Source: Acanthaster planci
Taxonomy: Eukaryota; Echinodermata; Asteroidea; Valvatida; Acanthasteridae
Assembly (NCBI RefSeq): GCF_001949145.1
Contig: NW_019091568.1
Location: 89,242 to 102,798 of the forward strand
Reading direction: 5' to 3'
Length of the DNA: 13,557 nt
Under the pieces are notes generated by a model, which saw only the letters and a list, made by a program, of their open reading frames with translations, did not search any database and was not told where the DNA came from. Made by a program: the position numbers and the translations under genes. Below, piece after piece: positions 1 to 9,500 of this stretch; within the stretch, counting starts at the first letter, position 1; every line of letters starts with the position of its first letter.

Positions 1-165
1 GCCACGCCCAGACTCTTCCTAGGGACCGAAAAACAACTCAGACCTGGACCAACTGGGACCCAGAGCTTGTATAAACACTAGTTCTTGTGTTCGTAACTCT
101 TAGAGACTACATGTATTCTCCCTGTACAACACTTACTTTTTTGGGTTAATGCTGTTTATTTCAAG

Positions 166-323
166 GTGCTGATATCACCAACGTCAGGAAGGAGGATGCA
201 GGCAAGGTGGTGGCTGACGTAATGCGGGAGTACATGTATGAATTAGATATTGATGATGGACTGATGGCACTAGGCTACACCAAAGATGACATTCCAGACT
301 TGGTCAAAGGAACACTCCCTCAG
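166..323 (+). CDS. ADHFE1: ADHFE1 penultimate coding exon
   Basis: The acceptor is TTTATTTCAAG at 155-165. The exon opens with two bases of a split codon, then reads GCT GAT ATC (ADI...). It ends with CTCCCTCAG, followed by the donor GTAAAAG at 324. Length is 158 nt (2 + 52 codons), so it leaves phase 0. It codes part of the C-terminal helical domain ([20 protein letters not shown] and onward). Reading on into the intron soon meets a stop, so splicing is required to reach the family C-terminus. Confidence 0.9.
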
Positions 324-783
324 GTAAAAGACATCCGTTGGCCTTGTTCATCAGTGGGTCACACAGCCATCGATAAAATACCCCTCTGAATTTCAGGAGA
401 ACAATTTTTACAATATAACTGTAGGATAAAACTTAATAAATGTGGCACAATTTGGCTGCCATTTAGCGATGTGTCCACCAAACACCTATGCTATGGCTTT
501 TGTGCACATTCCATTGAAAATAAGTTGTGTTCACTCTAGACCAATAACATTTATCCCTGCTCAGCTCTCCGGGGTAGACTGCCATCTAGAACAACACGTG
601 ACATGGATCTACATCAAAAATGGCTGTTTGTTTAGTAACATTGTTGAAAATCATTTGATTGTTTCAGTGGTTAAATAAATCATACGTTTCCTTTTTTAGA
701 AACGTGTGACTAAGCTGGCTCCACGGGAACAGACGGAGGGAGACCTGGCCATGATGTTTGAGCAGTCTATGAAAGTTTACTAG
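166..783 (+). CDS. ADHFE1: ADHFE1, hydroxyacid-oxoacid transhydrogenase, C-terminal two coding exons (5' part outside window)
   Basis: The family is a mitochondrial iron-containing (type III) alcohol dehydrogenase. It oxidises 4-hydroxybutyrate to succinic semialdehyde while reducing 2-oxoglutarate to D-2-hydroxyglutarate. Only the C-terminus is here, in exons 166-323 and 700-783. The first encodes [20 protein letters not shown] and runs on to [17 protein letters not shown]; the second begins KRVTKLAP and ends FEQSMKVY-stop. The elements VKGTLPQ / RVTKLAP / SMKVY are characteristic of the ADHFE1 C-terminus, and the family ends at this point, so the stop at 781-783 is natural. Both splice junctions are consensus and the phase is clean (2+156 nt, then 84 nt). 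Nucleotide- and metal-binding residues lie upstream of the window and cannot be checked. The call rests on recognising the tail, not on alignment. Confidence 0.9.
700..783 (+). CDS. ADHFE1: ADHFE1 terminal coding exon
   Basis: The acceptor is CCTTTTTTAG at 690-699, with a good pyrimidine tract. There are 27 codons and TAG (781-783). The product reads [20 protein letters not shown] then EQSMKVY, joining in frame to VKGTLPQ of the previous exon, as expected for the ADHFE1 C-terminus. Confidence 0.9.
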   Translation, partial: KRVTKLAPREQTEGDLAMMFEQSMKVY

Positions 784-1101
784 AAAAAAAATTATCAATC
801 TCCAAGCTGATCCATCTATAGATGTAGTTTCGTCAAGCAAGTAATCAGTGGTACCGTCTTATGTTCGAATAATGCTTAGAAGTTGGATAACCGTGCGTTT
901 ACCAATCAATGATATTTCATCCAGTTTTCAATCAACTGATCAAAGTATCACCTGATCTATTGCCAATCAATCATGCAACTCATAGCTTGAATTGAAATCA
1001 AGATAGCAGTTGAATGAATCCTGTCATCAAATCATGACACTGTACAGATCACTTCATTTGTGTGCTGTGTATGTACATAAGAATGCGCTATGTATGCTAT
1101 T

Positions 1102-1274
1102 GCTTTGCTTGTCATTATATTGAAATCTGAAGAAAACTGTGGCCCATTCAAGATGATTTTTAACATGTCTGGAGGGTGTTTTATTATGATTTACATGTAC
1201 TTGTATTTGACTGGTGGTGAAAACCTTGCATGTGACATATCCGAATGCAGCTGTCATGTATCTCCTTAAAAATA
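1102..1274 (+). repeat. Direct repeat copy 1 in ADHFE1 3' UTR
   Basis: This begins GCTTTGCTTGTCATTATATT and ends CTCCTTAAAAATA. It is repeated at 1379-1558 with a few substitutions and one 7-nt length difference near the middle. It is preceded at 1085 by GCGCTATGTATGCTAT, which also recurs after it (1282), so the duplicated unit was probably larger. Confidence 0.9.
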
Positions 1275-1378
1275 CATATATGCGCTATGTATGCTATGAT
1301 TTATTGAATCCTCTTAATTGACCAAAATCTGCTATTTTCTCCTTATCTTGATGAAGATAGAATTGTAAAAGCAAACCA

Positions 1379-1558
1379 GCTTTGCTTGTCATTATATTGA
1401 AATCTAAAGAAAACTGTTGCCCATTCAAGATGATTTTTAAAATGTCTGGAGGGTGTTTTATTATGATTTACATGTACTTGTATTTTGTATATGATTAGTT
1501 GTGAAAACCTTGCATGTGACATATCCCAATGCAGCTGTCATGTATCTCCTTAAAAATA
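1379..1558 (+). repeat. Direct repeat copy 2 in ADHFE1 3' UTR
   Basis: This is the second copy of the 1102-1274 segment. The longest runs match without change, such as the TCTGGAGGGTGTTTTATTAT region. Between the upstream marker GCGCTATGTATGCTAT (1282-1297) and this copy lies about 81 bp absent from copy 1, either an insertion here or a deletion there. Confidence 0.9.
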
Positions 1559-1764
1559 TGTTTATCAAATATCTACTTTTTAATTTGTTTGGTTTTCTGG
1601 TTGCTTTTTCCATGTTACTCCACATAAATTGTCAGAGTGATGTTTTCAACACTAAAGCAGGTACTGTATTGTATTTTTAAAAAAATTCTTTGTAATTGAG
1701 AGAACTGCAGTACTTGCTGGGTAATGCTTTCAGCATTATTCAGTGTATGTAAAAGTCTATCTTG

Positions 1765-1770
1765 AATAAA
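1765..1770 (+). promoter_or_regulatory. Candidate poly(A) signal AATAAA for ADHFE1
   Basis: This is a perfect AATAAA about 980 nt after the ADHFE1 stop, followed after about 25 nt by a T/G-rich stretch (AGTCTTGGTTT). No earlier canonical AATAAA was noticed between 784 and 1765, so this is the best candidate. An earlier variant signal is possible. Confidence 0.5.
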
Positions 1771-1886
1771 CACATTTTGGATCAAACAACCACCTAGTCT
1801 TGGTTTCAAGACATTAGTGCTTGATAGCGGACACCGTGCATAGTGCGCCCCCTAACGACTCATAATTAGACTGTGCGTCAGCTCGC

Positions 1887-2688
1887 ACTAACGTCTTGGG
1901 AATCTTGCAGCAGCGTTTTAACTTGTTCTTATTTTTCCCTCGGCTTTCCAAGGGAACCAATCAGCACTTGCTAATTTGCATGCATAATCAATTTTGATGA
2001 CCTCAATAATACACCATGGTATGGTCACATGCATCATGGCTGTCTGCAGTCAACACAGACACGACAACACAGACGTTCGTGCAGAGTTAGCACGGAGTAG
2101 AACGGGTGATACTCAGACTAGGTTAGGCCTAGGATATGACAGAGGATGCTGTTTTTGGTGACCCATAATCATGTACAGTCAGTATGCCCTCCTCAGCTAA
2201 CTAAACCTTCGAGGACGGAGTACCCGGACTGCAAGTTGGTTGTCGTTTTCTTGCTGCATGTGTAGGTTTATCGCCGCTTGTGTGAGTAATTTGGCCTCAG
2301 GCAGCATGCTCATTATGAGTTACAAAAAACGAGAATGTATTTATTGTGTGATATCAGACAACGATTTTGTTTTCCCAATTTTTCTGCCACAAACATCGCA
2401 AACATGATGTGATGCAGTACAACTGTAGTCCCCAACGATATCTTTTAGAAGAGTGGCAATTTCATGTCTAGTATGGAGTGAAAAATATGTCTTACATGTC
2501 ACTAATCCCTTTCCACAATTACAAACACTATTGACATCGTACTTGCTCGCGTGAAGCCGCCATGTTGTTCGAACTTCGAAGTACATGTACATGTAATTAT
2601 AATACCAAGGCTATAAATATTTAAGAAGATCGGACGTTTGCATACAACTGCCGCACCCCCATTCCTGCAAGATTCTCAAGACGTTAGT
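1887..2688. mobile_element. Possible 802-bp element bounded by 24-bp inverted repeats
   Basis: The left arm at 1887-1910 begins ACTAACGTCTTG and ends ATCTTGCAG. The right arm at 2665-2688 is its reverse complement with one mismatch in 24. The interior holds no recognisable transposase. The longest frame, 83 codons on the - strand (2341-2592), has six Cys in CxC and CxxC spacings but no family I recognise. No clear target-site duplication is visible, so this could be a non-autonomous DNA element or chance outward-facing copies of a repeat. Confidence 0.4.
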
Positions 2689-2924
2689 GAGAGTAAGTAA
2701 AATCTAGGTGCGTGAGGGCGCTCTTCAACAGAAATAAAACAACTATCAATCACCGACATCTTGGGCCAAGACTAACAACCACCTCATTGGGTGAATGACT
2801 GTCAAGTTGATGAGGGATGCATTCAAACAGTGTAATACATCACGTACTGTGAGTTTATTTGGCCTCATTAAAAGAATACTAATACCAAGGCTAACATGGT
2901 GGGAGTGTTGCTAGGAGCGTGTCC

Positions 2925-3058
2925 ATGGCAACGGGAGGAATTTAGTCACTGATACCAGACATAAGGCTTTGCAGAGATTCCGAGCGCATATGTGCAATAA
3001 TAGGAGGAAGTTGTCCTAAGGTACCTGGCACTCTGGGGCTAAATTCTTCCGTTGCCAT
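2925..3058. repeat. 134-bp hairpin / MITE-like inverted repeat
   Basis: The left arm at 2925-2945 (ATGGCAACGGGAGG then AATTTAG) matches the reverse complement of the right arm at 3039-3058 with one indel and one mismatch. The spacer is about 93 bp. There is no coding content. The word ATACCAAGGCTA lies shortly upstream (2882) and also at 2602. Confidence 0.6.
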
Positions 3059-5338
3059 GAATCAGCCCCCGAACAAACAAAAAAAGCCATTTAACACATT
3101 CAATTCAATCTGAAGATCTTGTGACTTGTTTGAGGGTGCCCTCTGTTGGTCGGAGAAAACTACAGGCAAAAATTCTCACAGAGTTTAATACTACAGCAGT
3201 TTCTCATGCATGTTTCTCACACTGCAACTTCTGGATGGGAAACTTTCTAGTTAACAGCCAAGTACATTTCCAGCCAGAAACTTGCTGAAAACTACATGTA
3301 GGATATAAAAACTGACACCTTTGCCTTATTAAATTTCGGTTAGAGAAGACATTCTGAATGCAACAAGAAAACATGATCAACAACGATTGCTGACAACTCT
3401 AAGGAATAAACCTTTGAAGTCCAATCTACAATTTTATCTACAACTTGGCTCCACAAGGACTCTTTCAACTTTTTCCAGGTCCATGTGAATTTCAATTTAC
3501 GTAGCAGATGGATGGCTTCTATTCTTGAACGATTATGCATCTTTATTGTTTATACAGGTAACTGAATCGGCGCTTGCTTCATTCATATACTTTGGCATTT
3601 TAAAAAATCTTTCTACTTCATGCAGGCAACAAAAATCATTTATGAAATTTACATTGGATAACACATACCCAGACTACATGAAGCAAGGCAATGCTTGTAA
3701 CTTCACTGTTTACTAAACACTGAACACCAAAATGCCGAAAGTTAATTTAACAATTTACTGTCCCATCTGAAAATTCAGTGCAAAGAAGCGTTGCATTTCT
3801 GCGCTACAGATAGAAAGAAATCCTCTTGGTAATACTTTACATACTACTAGCTACATCTACTGAATAGCCCTTTCCCCAAATTTCTCAAAAATTCTACTAG
3901 TAACATTTAACTTCGGCCAAATAAGCTGCAAGACTAAATAATACAAGAACTCAAATTTTCTTTTATTTTACGGAGATGTGAATTAAATTAAATCTGCTGT
4001 GAAATACAGCTTATTTATTTTTCAAGCTTTCAAGTTCTTGTAACATTTGGAAAAACTTTGTAATTTTTTTTCTTTTGTTTTTTGTTTTTTCTTTTTGCAC
4101 CATGAAAAAAAAGAATTTTCATCGACCAAATCTTATTAAGTGCTGCAGATTAGATTAGTAATTTAATTGCTATAAAATGTTTTTCTCCAGCATTTTTTTT
4201 GCCTGAAAGTTACTGGAGAGAATTTTAAAACCTTCAAAATATCTTCAAAAACTTATCAAAAACCTTCAAAAATATGCTCAGTCAAGAGATTCAATTAGAC
4301 CATTATATCTGATGAGAAGAACTATGCTAGCAATATGCCTAAAAACCTAACTGTAAATTAAAAAAAAAAAAGAGAGCCAGCATTTCTACTCATCAAATAT
4401 TTTTCCCACTTAGGTAGTGTTACTTGGCTAAAATGTTACTGACAACCCACCAAAGGCAATACAGATATACTGAGACATTTTGGGACACTTTACCAACACT
4501 CAGCAAAAAAGGAAAAAAGATAAGCTTACAGCACCAACAGAGATCCCCTCCTCAAATTGTCTCTGCCATGGCTATGGTCAATTTTCAGTACTACACTCAG
4601 CTGAGAAACTACCTTTTCCCTTCTCCCTCCCAAAGTCCTAGTATCCAACTTGCTTCCATAAGAATCCACACGCATAAACAAGTTCTGAGATTTTTATTAT
4701 TGCTGGCTGGAACAGAACAAGGAAACAAGGGCTTTCTAAGTGTATGTTGCAGTTAACAATGCATCAATGAAAAAATCTGACAATCTTGGAACTTTTGTGA
4801 AAGCTACATCGTTTAACTCCGGCAAATGACACTTGAAGTGTCAACGTGGCGAGAACAAGTCACAGTTTCTGTGATTACAGTTCAAAATGTGACAATGTTG
4901 AACCTAAAATGGACTACCAAGACAATGCACAGGAAGCTTTTACTCCCTTTTCTAAAATTCTAATTGGATTGTGTCTACTGGCATGGAGAAAACATCGATA
5001 AAATGTGACAAATGTGAACACTTGTCAGCTACAAACTTGTGACAATAATGGCACACAATTGATGCTAAACAAGTTACTTGAAAGTGAGGTTTGGTTTTAA
5101 GAATGATTGCTACAACCCTAGAGATGCCATGAAGTTCTTTTGATGTGCAGGTACGTCGGGAAAAGAAAGTTATTATCTGATATATTCCCTACAGGTGTTT
5201 CAGTACTCAACTTGAGTAGCGCTGTAGTACATGTGATCCTACAAGTACTTGTGGAATTGTATTCAGCACTGTCATTTAAAACCCCAAGTGGAAATGAATT
5301 AATGCTGAAGCTTGGTGCAACACACAGGGTTAAGCGAG
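3059..5338. other. AT-rich intergenic / probable Staufen 3' UTR or downstream DNA
   Basis: I see no exon with recognisable homology in these 2.3 kb. The short open frames here (for example + strand 4424-4756) look like chance. There is a T-rich low-complexity tract at about 4054-4100 followed by an A-rich run, and clustered CTTCAAAA words at 4230-4275. On the - strand several AATAAA signals are present, such as 4698-4693. If the Staufen transcript extends past 5339, part of this is its 3' UTR. Confidence 0.5.
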
Positions 5339-5411
5339 TTAAATATTACTGGAAGTCACTTTGTCCTGAAACACCCACTTGCTGAAGCCTACTTCTGCTC
5401 CCCGATGCCTC
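5339..5411 (-). CDS. STAU: Candidate terminal coding exon of Staufen (uncertain)
   Basis: On the - strand the acceptor TGTCCAATTTGACAG ends at 5412. Its single first base completes the AG left by exon 6344-6519 to give Arg. The frame then reads RHRGAEVGFSKWVFQDKVTS and SNI before TAA at 5341-5339. The pyrimidine tract and higher GC favour an exon, and its phase fits the perfect donor at 6343. No family conservation is expected in this tail, so the call rests on splice signals only. The alternative is that translation stops at TGA 6342-6340 without this splice. Confidence 0.35.
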
Positions 5412-6339
5412 CTGTCAAATTGGACATGACAAAGCTTTGACAGGTGGACGATGCTTCATTAAATGGTCAGCAATGTACCAAGAAGAACTCCTATATCAGG
5501 AGTGTTCATGAAGGGCACCCAGCTGTCTAGCTGAATGTGTATTCAAATCTGCCATTTAATTTTGATACAAAACCAAAGGCTACGCTATCTTACAAATAAC
5601 GGCTGAGAACATGCATAAATTACTAGTATATTCTTCCTCCCTGTGTCAACTTTACCGGTTTGCACTTTTTAATGCCAATCCTTGTAATGTTAAACGGAAA
5701 AATCTAAGCTGTAAAAGTTTGTTCTCCAATTTATTAACTTTAGCACATGTCATTGTCATCATTATGCAATACTGATTGAATTTTGAGACCAGAGTTTAAA
5801 TTGAAATAAAAAACAAAAACAAATCTGAAGCTTTCTGCACCACCCAAGTCCACACCACCCAACATCAATTTATGAAGTCTCTTAATGCTGTAACAAACTT
5901 ACAGGTTGGAGCTCCTATTTCTTTGCTGCAGTCTGTGGTAATTTGGTACTGTGACAACAAAGCCAACAAAAGTTGCAGTTACTCTCTACCTAAAACATCA
6001 AGACTTATCAGAACTATGCAAAATGTATTTCTTGTTTGAGAGCTTTGGATAATAATACACAACAAATACCTTCAACAAAAACACACAAAAAATGATTAAT
6101 CAACTTGCACTCAATCATTGTCTTTAGCATCCACTGCTTTGGTTTAAACATCCACTAATTTATCCTCAACTAATATCTACTCACTCTCTATCATTGACAT
6201 TCCATTAACTCATCACTTATGACCAGGATCAACAAACTCACTTTCCTCCAGTAAAATGACTAACTCATTATCCACAAATATGCAGCAACTTCCTCAAACC
6301 ATCCACTAACCAGGTTCAGTCAATCCATATCAACAAGAC
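5412..6339 (-). other. Last Staufen intron or 3' UTR
   Basis: This AT-rich stretch has no recognisable coding sequence. If the donor at 6343 is used it is an intron; if not, it is 3' UTR. A - strand AATAAA at 5735-5730 would serve the second case. The part at 6120-6320 is pyrimidine-rich on the + strand, with loosely repeated CATCCACTAA-like words (6128, 6150, 6300). Confidence 0.45.
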
Positions 6340-6343
6340 TCAC

Positions 6344-6519
6344 CTGGGGTTTGGGGTTTTCTTGGCCAAGTCTTCCTCCTGGTCCATCCCGGCCAATGAG
6401 CGGAGAGCAGCGATGGCAGCTGCATCGTGTGATGCCTCCAGGGTTGGACCCGCACCATGGCAGACCAGCTTGGGATCAATGGACACAGCTACCACAGAAA
6501 GCAGCTCATTTTTGTTTGC
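6344..6519 (-). CDS. STAU: Staufen exon: second half of dsRBD5
   Basis: The acceptor is CAATCCACGCAG (ending 6520) and the donor CCCCAG|GTGAGTC (6343). It codes ANKNELLSVVAVSIDPKLVC, then HGAGPTLEASHDAAAIAALR and SLAGMDQEEDLAKKTPNP plus two bases. Joined to DFPE it recreates the STAU1 pattern DFPKNNKNEFVSLI...CHG.G...SCHDMAALNIL. The K-K pair seen in RNA-binding dsRBDs is replaced by EASHDAA, so RNA binding is unlikely. Reading past the donor meets TGA at once (6342-6340), giving an alternative end ...TPNPR. The + strand open frame 6351-6569 is antisense. Confidence 0.92.
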
Positions 6520-9500
6520 CTGCGTGGATTGACAATGCCCAAGTATGTGTTAGGTTAACAAAGGACTGAGTGGATCAACAAATGCAAGTGTGGATTGCAT
6601 TTGAAGCAGGATATGGGACGGAGAGAAACCCCCCGCCTTTGTGTTGGTCATTGTTTGATCGGAATCTCAGGAATTCTCAACAGACTTCTGGGGGGATGTG
6701 TTAGGTAACAATAGTCTAGAGTGTGTATAGGGATTGGACAGGTAAGGGGGGGGACCACTCCGTCCCATATCTTGCCTGGTATAGTGGATTGACAAATGCC
6801 TGTGTGGTTTCACAGATGTCTGTGTGGATCAACAAGTGCCTGCATGTGCTGAAAAATCCCAGTAAGGGCTGAAAAATGTGTGCATGGATCAACAACTTTC
6901 TGTGTGGATCAACAACTGCCCCTAGTAGTCCAGCACATCACCAAACACCAAATGAATGCCTGTGTGGATCAACAACAACCTCTGTGCATCAGCAAATGCC
7001 CTTATCGGTCAAGAACTATTTGAATGGAATGACAACGAGTCCGTTTGTTTCACATGAATCCAGATCATGATCAGTGATCCAAACACTAGTTCGCACCATC
7101 CAGACAGGATCTGGTGTAAGTGAACCAACTTTGGATCATTGATCGCGATCTGGATCCGTGCAAAACAAACAGACCCAAAGTGTGAAATCAGATGGGCTCC
7201 TCACTCCACACTGAGATATTCCAACAACTTGGCACGCACCTCTGGGAAGTCAGTGAACTGCACACCGAATCCCTGTGCCAGTCCCAGAAATTCCAGCTGC
7301 TGGCGGGGACGGACCAGTTTCTTTTCCACGAAGCTACCCGGCCGGCCCTTCATGATGCCATTGGCTGTGGGCGAACTACCCTGGTTCAGGAGCTCCCGGG
7401 CGATGTCGGAGGTCACGCTGCTCATGGTTGGAGAGGCCTTCTTGCCAATGGGTGTGCCAGTGATGGGGGCACCAGGGGCACGGTTTAGACCTGGGGCTGA
7501 AGGAAGACGAAAACGACCAAACCAACAGTGTCAAAAGTCTGCAATATTTACAGTCAAAACAGGCCGAAGCCTTTCAACAGTCGGCTGCTGGTTCGGCGCT
7601 AATCACGGATATGTTCAGGTATAATGAGCATCCTACTTTTTCTTAGACCTGTATGAATATTGATTTTCCTGCTATATCAATATACCTCATTTAGAAAGTA
7701 CACTTTCAAAAAAAATGCCCAGAACTTTGGTACGGTAATGGCATTAATGCCCATAACTTTGGTGCGCTGATGGCATTAATGCCCATAACTGTGGTACGGT
7801 AATGGCATTAATGCCCATAACTTTGGTGCGCTGATGGCATTAATGCCCATAACTGTGGTACGGTAATGGCATTAATGCCCATAACTTTGGTGCGCTGATG
7901 GCATTAATGCCCATAACTGTGGTACGGTAATGGCATTAATGCCCTCACGTTTGGCATTGCTGCCCTTTATTTCAAACAGTCCACCAATGTCAAATGGCAG
8001 TGCCCTGAAAAAAAAAAAGAAATTTCAGGCCTTTAGGACTGCAAAACGATGGAAGAACCAATCACCTGCAATCAACTGCTGTAAGTCTTTCTTACTTTCT
8101 TAACCAAAAAGAATGAATGATTTCAACTGGAAAATAAGGTGAGTTTTGCTAAAAGAAAGCCTACCGGGTGCTGCCGGTTCCTGTTTAACAGTGGGAGCCG
8201 TAGGCCCAGGGAAGCCAGCTGCCGTGTTGACGCCAGGCATCATGGGCAGCAGACCGGGGGCCAGCTTGTGGCCTGGTATGGGCGACTCCAACTTCTTCTT
8301 CTCTCCGCCTGCAGTGAAATAGAGAGGTGATCGTAACGCTTGGAAAATCCTGAACGGATACTTCCATGAAGAGCACACCCTGTTGGTTGGCACACAAGCT
8401 GGGCCACACGGATCACATGATCCTGGTTTCTTTATGGCCATCAGGGAATGCTCAGGATCCATTTCCCAGTAATTCCTACTTTAAGGACACCTATATATTT
8501 TTGTTCCATTCAAATGTTCCACTACTTACGAGGTTTGTGTCAGTCCAAAATTGCGTCTGCAGCCTTGGGGAGTCTTCCTTTGACACAACTCAAAGCCTAG
8601 CGAGTCATTTTGGGGAGGGCGCTGCGCAAAAATGTGAAATTCTCACCACTGTTGGCAGCTGAAGAGTTCAGACATAAATATGCTATAAACTGGCAGGGTC
8701 CTGGAAGTAGTGAGGATTGCTTACTCAACAACCCTACCAGTCTAAGGTCTAGAAACTGGAAAGATTCACTGGACAATCTCCACAACTGTGGCTGGAGACA
8801 ACAAAATCCGATTCTTCACAGAATTTTGAGGAAAGGCTTAGAACAGCTACATCCAGCAATTCAAAAGTAGCTAACCTTTTTTGTCTGGGTCTTCCTTGAA
8901 GGTCACTTTTCGATCCCCTCCACTGTTATCGTCACCCTAAAATGATCAGATCACAATTGAGAAATAAACAATAACAGCCAATTGATTTAAAGACAATAAA
9001 TAATGGATGCTGCAACCATTGGTTTGCTACTCACTCCATCAAAATTAGCCAAAAGCCCACTTTTTTCAGCAACTGTGTTTAGGCTATATGAGAAACATCA
9101 AGTTAAACTCTTGGCTTTGATGCATCACTCATTTTGGCATCCCAATGAAAATGGACATTGTGTGGATGAATAATGCTGACGATTCCCACTGATATTCTTT
9201 GTACAAGTTTCTTTCAAAGGCCTGCTACTGAACAGTAGCTCTGACAACCTGTGACTTATTTTCACAGAGCGGGCCATACTTTCAGATTTTGTCTGTGGTT
9301 TCCTGAGCTCCACTCACCTCATTGCTGGTCTTGAGAGCGGATTTTGCCGGGGTGCTAGCGGAGGCAGGAGGGGTGGAGGAGTAGCCCATCTCCCTGAGCA
9401 TCTCCTCAGCTGCTGCCCGCTTGGCTGCCTTCTTCTTGGGACCTTTGCCAAAACATGTCTTGCCGTCGGCTAACACCTGAAGGATTGAAGTGGGTATCTT

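Larger units (their letters stand above)
784..1790 (+). other. ADHFE1: ADHFE1 3' UTR (approximate end)
   Basis: This AT-rich sequence after the ADHFE1 stop has no coding frame with family resemblance. It contains a duplicated segment (1102-1274 and 1379-1558) and ends near a canonical AATAAA at 1765-1770. The cleavage site at about 1785-1800 is inferred; no transcript evidence is available. Confidence 0.55.

Noticed and set aside
2341-2592. 83-codon - strand frame with six Cys
   Set aside because: Cys spacing is suggestive but no family is recognised and no splice or promoter support is decisive; mentioned only as content of the inverted-repeat segment.
2612-2619. TATAAATA core-promoter candidate on the + strand
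   Set aside because: No coding frame or splice structure follows it on that strand, and it lies in AT-rich DNA inside a putative element.
4424-4756. 110-codon + strand open frame in the intergenic region
   Set aside because: No domain, low-complexity Ser/Gln content, no splice context or family resemblance; the length is possible by chance. Kept out as a gene.
5920-5935. Alternative terminal-exon acceptor for Staufen (ACTGCAG on the - strand)
   Set aside because: The phase allows a short tail, but the pyrimidine tract is poor and the content is AT-rich; weaker than the acceptor at 5412.
6351-6569. 72-codon + strand open frame
   Set aside because: It is the shadow of the dsRBD5 exon on the - strand.
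7139-7624. 161-codon + strand open frame
   Set aside because: It is antisense to the Staufen swapping-motif exon (7240-7496), whose - strand translation matches the family and splices cleanly; the + strand product resembles nothing.
7714-7937. CRISPR-like array
   Set aside because: Units are contiguous with no unique spacers, and the sequence lies within an intron of an animal gene; it is a tandem repeat.
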